A stretch of DNA of 64,000 nt, taken from NCBI GenBank assembly GCA_035610835.1, contig CM069449.1, positions 15,167,963-15,231,962 of the forward strand, read 5' to 3'. Every line of letters starts with the position of its first letter. The stretch's first letter is position 1. Shown piece after piece: positions 56,340 through 64,000 of this stretch. Origin of the DNA: Ophiura sarsii. Lineage: Eukaryota > Echinodermata > Ophiuroidea > Amphilepidida > Ophiuridae. The notes below the pieces were generated by a model that did no database searches, had not been told where the DNA came from, and saw nothing but the letters and a program-made list of their open reading frames with translations. The position numbers and the translations under genes are program-made.

Positions 56340-56690
56340 AACTAGACAAGGTATCCCTGGAACCTAGGAATACATCATGAGCGTACAGACACAGACCGGG
56401 ATGATCCCCTACTCTTTACGAAGGAGTCTGTGACCTTTTAACGTGCTCGGGGATATAGCTCTTCCGATACACGGGACCAAGATTTCTACGTACCTTCCGA
56501 AGCACGATGCGCCATGTACATGCCTACTTCAGTCTGCACGGTCTGAAGGAGGCATGGGGACGAGGCTGTGTTGGTGTATCGTTTTTGAACTCTCACTCAT
56601 AAACGATCCACCAACAGAACTACGGTACGCAGCAGTGTACGACGCTCTAACCGACTGCGCCACCTCGCCCCATGTTACGCGCGACACTTC
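56340..56690 (-). mobile_element. tRNA-derived SINE-like element
   Basis: Minus strand: GGGGCGAGGTGGCGCAGTCG followed by GTTAGAGCGTCGTAC is a near-perfect tRNA 5' half with A box (TGGCGCAGTCGGTTAGAG); about 45 bp on, GAGAGTTCAAAAACG is a weak B box. The body continues with GCACGTTAAAAGGTCACAGA and AAAGAGTAGGGGATCATCCC. A tRNA head with a longer unrelated body is the SINE layout; the family is not named. Confidence 0.6.
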
Positions 56691-57034
56691 CAAAAGTGAT
56701 TAATATGTATAACTTTTTAAAATGTAACATCTGGTAACCAGTTAATATTTCAGACAATGCTTTACGGTGTATTAAAATATTTTTGGGACTATTGAACATT
56801 TAAATATTTTTTTAATCCAAAAGTGATGCATAACTCGGACACCACATACTTTGGTGTCCCAGTTACGCGCGACAACATTTTTTCCATGTAATTTGTTTCG
56901 TACGCATATAAATCATACATTGAAATCCATCAACTGATTTATTTGTTATACTTGACCTTATACCTCTTGTAAAACTAGGATTTTCAATGACTTGCACACA
57001 TAAACAATGAGGTTAAAATGCTAAAATGTTAATG

Positions 57035-57960
57035 TTAATGGTACTAATCTTGTACTTTAGTGTTAATGGTACTGGTACTAATCTTGATACAACAGACAGC
57101 CTTCGGCTGCTTGGCGTGACAGTTTCCAGCGATCTTTCCTGGAACTGCCATGTTAACAACATTGTCAAAAAGTGTAATAAACTGTTAGGTTTCATCAGAG
57201 TTGTCGCAAGTAGCAAAAACCCTCATATTCTTCTCAAACTGTATCAGTCTCTCATTTTACCGATTCTTGACTTTTGCTCACCTGTTTGGAATGTGTATAA
57301 AAATGTAATATTGTCAAACTTGAACAAATCCAGCATCGGGCATCAAGGATGGTTCTTTGTCAACGTAGGGGGGAGCAATCATATGAAAACCGACTCAAAA
57401 CTTTAGATCTCACAACCTTGAAAACCAGAAGGACTTACCTTTCCGTTTCATTTGCGTGTACTTGTTTGGCTAATGCCAGTGTATTTCTTTTTTTGCAGGT
57501 GGCGGATAAATCCTAGCTACAATGAGCTAGCATTCAAAAAATATATCACTCCTAAGACCAACGCCTACAAATGTTGTCTCTTGGTTAATTTCCCAATTCT
57601 ATGGTCTTCTATTCCATCATCAATTAGAGACTCTCTCACCACATCTAGCAAACCAGTTTTTAAAACCAATCTTAAACGTCACTATAAGGAAAATTATGTA
57701 TAGGCCTAGTGTGTTGCCTTTATTGTAATTTTTTTTGTTTGTCTATTTATATTTATACCTGTGTATGTTTTTTTATTTTCTGGTGTTTGTAGAGCTCTGC
57801 TGAGTTGGGAGCACTGCACCCTGTGGTGATAGTACTCTTTTGTGCTTTCAGTGCTCCCTGGCTGCTCAGCAGACCTCCTTTATATGTGTTGTTTATATTT
57901 TTTGATGTTGTTAGCCAGTTGAATAAATAAAATAAATAAAAAATAAAAAATATGCATAAA
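57035..57960 (+). pseudogene. Jockey/CR1-like LINE 3' fragment with (AATAAA)n tail
   Basis: Frame 1 (57026-57406): SLRLLGVTVSSDLSWNCHVN, NIVKKCNKLLGFIRVVASS and LLKLYQSLILPILDFCSPVW, the region after the RT palm domain. The frame breaks near 57330-57360, and frame 2 (57452-57703) ends it with YNELAFKKYITPKTNAYKCC, ILWSSIPSSIRDSLTTSSKP and VFKTNLKRHYKENYV. About 200 bp of 3' UTR and an AATAAATAAAATAAATAAAA tail (about 57920-57945) follow. Palm motifs are absent: 5'-truncated and frameshifted. Confidence 0.8.
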
Positions 57961-58354
57961 AATTAACTTTTACCTTCATTTTTGGACTCTACAAGATTTG
58001 AAAAAATGAAAAATATTTTTTAAAGGTTATGAAGACTTCTTTCTATTTTATTTCATTTTGTCATAATAAAGGGTCCTAAACTACATGTGAATAATGACTT
58101 TAAACAATTTTCACATTGTTATATAATTTATAGTAGGGGGTAAATTGCAGTTTGGTGTCCGAGTTATGTACGACATATTGTCATGTCTAGTCACAAGTTA
58201 ATTGCATAACAACATTTTCTTCTTGCTCTCAGCGCAAAAATGATCGCATATTCAGAAATTATGCTATTTCTGCTCTGTTTTAGCAAATTTTCAGCATTAA
58301 CATTACATTTGGAATTTTTGGTAACATGTCACACAAATGGACCCCTTAATACAA

Positions 58355-58740
58355 TAATGACGCTCATGTACTTTCATTGCACAGTATTTTACTATGTCGA
58401 CATTTCAAAGAAAATATTTATTTTATCATCATTGTGACAATAGATTTCTACAAAAAGGCCCATAAAATACGAGATGACTTATTCAATAGACGCAGCTGGC
58501 TAGAGTGGAAACAAAAGTTTTTGTATTGTTGCTGTTGTATGTGCAGGTGTTCCAAAAGTGTGTACGTTTCATATGCTTTATATCTCCAATACAAAATCGC
58601 AGTATTAAACACATTTGGATAAAGAAAAATGTGGTACAATTATTTTTTATATTAAACTCACAATAATAGCAGTGTTTACAGAAGAAAATTGTCCGAACTG
58701 TGAAACTGCACTATTATATAAACGCTTATTCAGTGGGATT
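58355..58740 (+). repeat. Paralogous block B, second copy (empty site of the 15.7 kb MITE)
   Basis: Colinear with 15395-16135 (CATGTACTTTCATTGCACAG, GACAATAGATTTCTACAAAA, GACGCAGCTGGCTAGAGTGG, CCGAACTGTGAAACTGCACT) but lacking the 335-bp insertion: it reads TATATTAAACTCACAATAAT across the corresponding point. Confidence 0.8.
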
Positions 58741-58879
58741 CAGTGTAGTGCCCCCACATAGCAACCCAGGATCGTTGTATGATTGAAAGCCGTTTTTCGT
58801 CTATTGGATAACGCCAAGAGAAATCAACAATTTGCCTAAATTTAGTAAGTTCATTTGTCGCCCACGTCACCCCGCCCAT

Positions 58880-59110
58880 GAAGCTAATAATAATAATAAT
58901 AATATTTATTTCTTATATAGCGCAATTACATCAAAAAGAACTCGAGGCGCTTTACAAAGATACATCAAAAGCGTAAAGCACACGTCACGGTAGCAATATA
59001 TAAATATACAATATTAAAAACACACTCTACCGATATTACAACAAGATAAAATACTGAATGAATATTGCACAGTTAAGCCTAAATAAGAAGAGCAAACACA
59101 GACAACGGGG
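58880..59110 (-). repeat. LINE 3'-end-like sequence with (ATT)n tail
   Basis: On the minus strand, TTTGTAAAGCGCCTCGAGTT leads into GATGTAATTGCGCTATATAA and an (ATT)n tail (58889-58906 on plus: AATAATAATAATAATATTTA). AAGCGC...GCGCTATATAA before an (ATT)n tail is a common LINE/SINE 3' end in invertebrates. No coding part is seen up to 59110. Confidence 0.55.
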
Positions 59111-59249
59111 AACACTCAGAAATATACATAAGTAAAAATGGGAATAGTTAAAAAGCGTGATGCACAGAACACATATTGCACACACAACTGGATAATTCGG
59201 CCTGTAGTCGACTCCTAATGAGCCCTACGCTTTATATGACAGACGTGTA

Positions 59250-60036
59250 GGGGAAGGTGGGGTAATGGCGGACGCGGGGTAATGGCGGACAGGGCTGTAT
59301 CTAAAGGCAGGTGAAAGAAGGGGGTATTTTGCCACCCTATGATGTTAGGTGCCTCTCCATTGAAATCACACAAAACCTAAATGGGATGGTTGTCTCGCAA
59401 ATTCTCGCGAGAAATACAAAAATCACTTTTTGGGCAAGTTGATATTTTGGTGCATTACTTTCTCTTTGAAACTGGTATTTCTACATCAAGGAAAACAAAG
59501 TCTTATTATTTTTTTATTTAATGTATGATACCTTCTGATAAAAAAGAAATGAATTCGGAGTCACAATGATGAGCATAATAATAAGAGAGGATGTGCCCAT
59601 ACATTGTACATGGATTGGGGTAATCCCGGACATGTACCGTTTCCATGGTAACCAATATGGGCGTGGTCAATTTAACATCATAAATCGGTAATAGTTGTTG
59701 ACCATATAAATATGTGACATTGTTCTTTGATTTCTGCTACACTTTTAAAAAGGGTATTTTTTAACTCCCATTGAAATACTGTATTCCAATAAAAATAGGG
59801 CTGCCATTGAAAATACGGTCCGTGATTACCCCCAGAGTGTGGGGTAATGCCGGACGACGCCATTTTTTTTATTGCGTCGTAGCTTCGAATTTCAAAATGA
59901 TGAGTTGATAAAAACTTGATAAAAGGTAGAACCATCACAGTGCTTTGTGTTTACATGATTTTTATTGTTATATGACGTATTATATGTGTGTTATACCTCT
60001 CTGACAAAAGGTGTCCGCCATTACCCCACCTTCCCC
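59250..60036. mobile_element. 787-bp TA-flanked element with GGGGAAGGTGGGGTAATGGC ends
   Basis: Left end GGGGAAGGTGGGGTAATGGC and inverse right end GCCATTACCCCACCTTCCCC, flanked by TA (59248-59249 and 60037-60038). Internal degenerate copies of the motif occur: GGGGTAATGGCGGACAGG (59276), GGGGTAATCCCGGACATG (59617), GGGGTAATGCCGGACGAC (59842). No transposase. TA flanks suggest a Tc1/mariner-type target; superfamily is not certain. Confidence 0.8.
59639..59652. promoter_or_regulatory. RFX X-box-like site GTTTCCATGGTAAC
   Basis: One mismatch from the palindromic X box at 51112. It is overlapped by a CCAAT (ACCAAT) and followed by GGGCGTGG, a KLF/Sp-like box. It lies inside the 59250-60036 element. 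Function is inference. Confidence 0.35.
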
Positions 60037-60149
60037 TACTGTATAACATGCTGCTTTTTATAGTCCCATAGTGATCATTATGGTGCAATTTCCCAAGGGG
60101 GAGATGGGTATGGGATGCCCGGTGTGTGTCTATGAGTTTAAAGAGTGTG

Positions 60150-61392
60150 TACACGCTTAGAAATGAGTGTCAAATTTTGCTGGGTAAAAAAGAAATGTGT
60201 AGTTTTTTACCCAATATTGTGCTAAACATCGATTTCGTAAAATAACATTTAACACATGCAATAGTTTACTATTGAATTCCGAGATTTACACTCTGGAAGT
60301 GTAGAAAAGTGCCCGTAAGTGGGTAAAACATGATTTGACACCATGAAAGTGTAAGATTGTTGGGTAAAAATGTACACAACAAGAATGTGCATAATGTAGT
60401 GTTAAGTGTTACACAACAAAAGGGTAAATTGCCTTCACATAATTATTGGGTAAAGGAAATTTACCCAATTTATGTGTACCAAAATGACACAAGTGTTGGG
60501 TAAAACAACCCCGGTTGTGTAAAGTGTTACACAATACACATAATTGGGTCAAAATAGGGAACATGGTCGTTTTAGGGTAAACATTTACCCAACGATATTG
60601 TAGTTTTAAACTTTGTTGGGTAAAATGTCTGTGTAGAAAGCCGCGTTACCGATCGATGAAACTATTGTCCAGACAAGGTAAAGTAAACTATGCGTGTAGT
60701 AGTGTCGCGAGAGCACATTATTATCAAAGTCGATTTTTCAACAACGGTTTGCCGGCAACCTGACCTTCACACATCGGTCTCCCTTAAGATAATATAGCGT
60801 TATAATATACTAGTTTCATTATATTTATGTTTTTTTCATGCCAATCTCAACATTGACCAACTAATTTCAGCAATTTCTTTCTATCTTGTCATATTTAGTC
60901 ATATAATATAGTTTATACTGACACAAAACATTTCCATATATCAAGTGCTTCGTTAGCACAGTGGATACGGCGTCAGTCTTAAAATACAGAGGTTATGGGT
61001 TCGAGCCCCGTTCCAGTCAAGTTAAGGTAAGTTCTTCTAAAAATCTTAAATTCCGCGGATAATAAAATTGCGAAAGAAAATTAGAATGCAAATATGACAC
61101 CCAAAATGGCTTAAAATATATACCTGCATTTTTTTTAAATTAATTTATGTGTAACAAAATGACACAAGTGTTGGGTAAAACATGTTGTGTAAAGTGTTAC
61201 ACAGAATAGGGAACATGGTCGTTTAAGGGTTAACATTTACCCAACGATTGATGGATGTTCACTATGTGTTGTGTAAGATTCTACACAACCACTGTTGTGT
61301 TCATTTTTACCCAACAAACAACCATGTTCCCTTTTTACCATCCTGAAGTGTAGTATTTTACCCAACATTGCTTAATTTTTTCTAAGAGTGTA
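60150..61392. mobile_element. 1.2 kb TIR element built from TTGGGTAAA motifs
   Basis: Left end TACACGCTTAGAAATGAGTG and inverse right end TACACTCTTAGAAAAAATTA, both followed by GGGTAAAA and a TACAC-type block. The interior, especially 60170-60630 and 61150-61370, is filled with TTGGGTAAA/TTTACCCAA and GTGTAAAGTGTTACACA in both orientations: more than 20 copies. A unique part (60640-61140) includes a tRNA-like sequence. No transposase. Superfamily unassigned. Confidence 0.75.
60947..61018 (+). tRNA. tRNA-like sequence, probably a pseudogene or SINE head
   Basis: GCTTCGTTAGCACAGTGGAT resembles the 5' half of an elongator tRNA (A box TTAGCACAGTGGATACGG) and GGGTTCGAGCCCC is a good B box at correct spacing. 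The position of the anticodon would read TAA in the loop CTTAAAA, but the anticodon stem (TCAGT against TACAG) and the acceptor stem do not pair. So it is tRNA-derived but unlikely to be a functional tRNA. It lies within the 60150-61392 element. Confidence 0.45.
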
Positions 61393-61729
61393 AGTGTAAT
61401 GATTATTTGTGGGTTGTGTTTCGTTAAGTGAGTATTGAAGTTTGAGTGGAGTATATGCGTGACTGTTTGGTGTGTGTGCGGGCTCGGGTTTTCAATTTTT
61501 CCTGTTGAATTTGCGATCATTTGCGCTCATCATCGCAGGGAAATCAACAGGAATGATCGAAAAATTCAACAGGAATGATCGTTGTGACATACCAATAACT
61601 CAGATATGACTCGGGCCTCCAAAATGTCCATTTTGATGTGACGGGTCACATATATTGTTAAACAGATTAGCTTTATTCCGTAAAACAATCATATCTATCA
61701 AAATTCCAATCGCTGTCAGGCAACTCATC

Positions 61730-61795
61730 ATGGCATAATGGTTAGCGATACTCATGAACGAAAGATTACTGGTTCGAATCCCAGTGTGGTAGATT
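61730..61795 (+). tRNA. tRNA-like sequence, repeat-borne (copy 1)
   Basis: ATGGCATAATGGTTAGCGAT (A box) and CTGGTTCGAATCCCAG (T arm with B box) at tRNA spacing. The anticodon and acceptor stems do not form convincingly. It is duplicated at 62952 together with its flanks, so it is part of the repeat unit. Confidence 0.45.
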
Positions 61796-62951
61796 TTTGC
61801 GTACAAACTTTGTTTGATAGTTTTTCGACATAGGAAACATCTTTTTACATATATGTATGCATATCAGTTTCAATCTAAATGTTGATTACGGTAAATAAAT
61901 TCGCGGCCAGGCCGTTATAGAGTAAAGTTAGGCATTTGCAAATAACACTATTCAAAGAACAGGCCTTTAGCGTAAAGTGAGGCATTTGGTAACAAAGCTT
62001 TTTGATGGCCAGGCTGTTACAGAGTAAAGTTAGGCATTTGTGAACAACACTATTTCAATGAACAGGCCTTTAGCGTACAGTTAGGCATTTGGTATCAAAC
62101 ATAGCTATTAAATCGGTAAAAAGGTCTTTTATAGTAAAGTCAGGCATTTGCTAACAAAGCTTTTCCATGGCCAGGCCGTGAAATATTAACTTACCGTAAA
62201 CAAAATTTGGATTAGATAGGATAGTTAAAATATGCAATAATAATTAACATTGCAGCTCGGGCGCAGAAAGCTCGCTCTATGTTATACATTCGACTTACCC
62301 AAGTTTTATTGTATTATATATAGTTTAACAGATTACAAGTGCAAAACACTTGTATACATTATATATATGTATATCAGTTTCAATCTAAATGTTGTTTACA
62401 ATAAATAAATTCGTGGCCAGGCTGTTTTAGAATAAAGTTAGGCATTTGCAAATAACACTATTCATTGAACAGGCCTTTAGAGCAAAGTTTGACATTTGGT
62501 ATCGAACATAACTATTCAATCGGTAAAAAGGTCTTTTAGCAGCATTTTGATGGCCAGGCCTTTACAGAGTAAAGTTAGGCATTTGGTATTAAACATAGCT
62601 ATGAAATCGGTAAAAAGTCTTTTATAGTAAAGTTAGGCATTGGTAACAATAAATTTACCGTAAACAGCATTTGGATAGGCTAGTTAAAATTCGCAAAAAT
62701 AATGTCGTAGCTCGGGCGCAGTTCACAGAAAGTTCACTGTAAGCTATACATAATCGACTTATGCACGTCTTAATTTTGTTTAAATATATACATGTATACG
62801 CTCTACCGTTTACGGTATTGAGCACTTTGTTCAATGGCTAGTCTAACCAGAAACGGTTGTCAATACATATATATTGTTAAACAGATTAGATTTATTCCGT
62901 AACATATCATATCGATTAAAATTCCAATCGCTGCGCTGTCAGCCAACTCCT

Positions 62952-63020
62952 CATGGCCTATTGGTTAGCGACAGGACCCATGAATGAAAGGTTACTGGTT
63001 TGAATACCGGTGTGGCTGAA
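62952..63020 (+). tRNA. tRNA-like sequence, repeat-borne (copy 2)
   Basis: CATGGCCTATTGGTTAGCGA and CTGGTTTGAATACCGG parallel the copy at 61730 with several substitutions, including compensating-looking changes in the T arm (CTGG...CCAG versus CTGG...CCGG). Probably not a functional tRNA. Confidence 0.4.
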
Positions 63021-63221
63021 TTTTGAGTATAAACCTTGTTTGATTTTTTTTTGTCATAGGAAACATTTAATGTAAGTACAAGTGCAAAACACTTGTATAC
63101 ACACACACATTACATATATCAGTTTCAATCTAAATGTTAGTTTACGGTAAAAAAAATGGCGGCCAGGCCTTTAGACTAAAGTTAGGCATTTGCAAACAAC
63201 ACTATTCAATGAAAAAATAGG

Positions 63222-63920
63222 ACTTTATTCCACCCTACCCGAGTCCAAGTCCTTACCTTTCGAGTCCGAGTCCAAAACCGAGTCCGATTTCTTATGTATT
63301 TTAAGTTCTGATAACATGTCATTTATTTTGCTATCTATAGGCCATATATATCATTGATGTCAACATAGAATGCATTTTAACATTCGCATTCATGGACAAT
63401 GTCGAAATTGATACAATTTTCGGATGTCACAAAATGTGAACTAGGGATTATGGGTAAAATGTTTAAACAAAATGTAAACAATTCCAAACACTTTTTTTTT
63501 GGGGGGGGGGGGAAGATTTGTTTAGAAAATTAATTTCCAATACTTTGTGTCATCATCTTTTAAGAAATGTCACCTTCAAAAACTTACTTAAAATAAAAGT
63601 TACTTTTCTAATTAACCTTATAATGTTATTCTATTGAACTATGCATCTTTTTGGCCTGTCTTCATGATTTCTTGTTTCATAGCTATTGTGACATCACAAT
63701 CATCATTCACTCGTTCTGTTTTTGTAGAGATCGTAGAAAAATGATCGAAACAGTTCTGTAATCAGCACTGCAGTTTCAGCTTTCTTATGATATAAATATC
63801 TCCAATATGAAAAATCCCACCATGTGGCGGTTTTTCACAGATCGCATCCAAGGGCCTAGATCTTTAAGTATTTACGGTCTCGAATCCGAGTCCGGACTCA
63901 AGTACTCCATCACTGGGTAG
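63222..63920. other. About 700-bp interruption of the terminal repeat with GAGTCC motifs at both ends
   Basis: ACCCTACCCGAGTCCAAGTC and CGAGTCCGAGTCC near 63230-63285 are echoed at the other end by CGAATCCGAGTCCGGACTC and CACTGGGTAGG (63882-63920). The array motif resumes at about 63930. This suggests an insertion with degenerate inverted ends (CTACCC...GAGTCC). It contains a poly-T/poly-G run at about 63491-63512 and no gene. Confidence 0.45.
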
Positions 63921-64000
63921 GTCATTAGAAAAGTTAAGTATCTGCTAACATTCAATAGCCAAGTCCTTATCAAAATAAAGTTAGGCATTTGTGAACAATG
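63921..64000. repeat. Resumption of the GTTAGGCATTTG array, cut by the window end
   Basis: AAAAGTTAAGTATCTGCTAAC and AATAAAGTTAGGCATTTGTG are two further motif copies; the array continues off the window. Confidence 0.8.

Larger units (their letters stand above)
61640..63221. repeat. Tandem-duplicated unit (about 1.22 kb) with GTAAAGTTAGGCATTTG motif arrays
   Basis: ATATATTGTTAAACAGATTAG, then ATTCCAATCGCTG, a tRNA-like sequence and ACTTTGTTTGAT at 61650-61830 recur at 62869-63050, an offset of about 1219 bp. Within the units, GTAAAGTTAGGCATTTG or one-base variants occur at about 61922, 61975, 62023, 62074, 62133, 62432, 62569, 62628 and 63175, usually spaced 48-60 bp and preceded by (C)CAGGCC(T)TTA(G). 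ATCAGTTTCAATCTAAATGT occurs three times (61863, 62370, 63119), so an inner ~500-bp period exists as well. Confidence 0.85.

Noticed and set aside
60947..61018. Functional tRNA gene
   Set aside because: A and B boxes are good, but the anticodon and acceptor stems do not pair; more likely tRNA-derived repeat.

Overview
The window looks like intergenic DNA from an AT-rich, repeat-laden animal genome, most likely a marine invertebrate; an echinoderm or other invertebrate deuterostome is plausible but cannot be proven from sequence alone. The reasons are: no dense coding, no operons, metazoan-type LINE ends (RTE-like, CR1/Jockey-like, and a LINE with a restriction-like endonuclease), tRNA-derived SINE heads, many palindromic DNA-transposon derivatives, long minisatellites, a ~195 bp satellite, and strikingly long poly-C/poly-G runs (up to about 42 bases). 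There is one 100-base N gap (8486-8585). No complete host gene is visible. Two single-exon candidates stand out, both on the minus strand: a GPCR-like transmembrane exon (6736-6930) and a signal-peptide-bearing first exon of a possible secreted prepropeptide (49284-49428).

Layout. 1-6.6 kb: nested inverted repeats, a 21-bp minisatellite (2.1-3.0 kb), a tandem duplication, then a 2.1 kb near-complete hairpin element flanked by TTAA (4252-6366). 6.6-11 kb: mostly unannotatable sequence with the GPCR-like exon and the gap. 11-16.1 kb: two copies of a ~580 bp TA-flanked palindromic element, a TTAA-flanked MITE next to a LINE 3' end, and diverged paralogous blocks, one carrying a 335 bp MITE with a paralogous empty site at 58.6 kb. 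19-24.6 kb: a MITE, a ~31-bp minisatellite of about 1.5 kb, a degenerate larger-period array and a 1.7 kb TA-flanked palindromic element. 26-32.4 kb: duplicated blocks, a MITE with a perfect 10-bp target duplication, a shortened relative of the 2.1 kb hairpin, and a 1.4 kb TIR element containing a 238 bp palindrome with a perfect 12-bp target duplication. 33.1-41.4 kb: a ~195 bp satellite array, invaded by mariner-type elements and by a 3.1 kb block.

41.5-49 kb is a graveyard of element coding fragments: an SGNH-hydrolase-like pseudogene, a CR1/Jockey-like LINE C-terminus, an RLE-type (R2-like) LINE C-terminus, an RTE-like reverse-transcriptase C-terminus and a piggyBac transposase fragment. 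49-64 kb holds the prepropeptide exon, more MITEs (two with RFX X-box-like palindromes), SINE copies, another LINE 3' end, an 0.8 kb TIR element, a 1.2 kb element with a repeated TTGGGTAAA-like motif, and a terminal array of GTAAAGTTAGGCATTTG motifs with embedded tRNA-like sequences.

Functional reading: almost everything here is mobile-element debris and tandem repeats. The families are interrelated: the TTAA-flanked elements coexist with a piggyBac relic, and several TA-flanked elements resemble Tc1/mariner non-autonomous derivatives. All identifications are from reading the sequence; no database search was possible.
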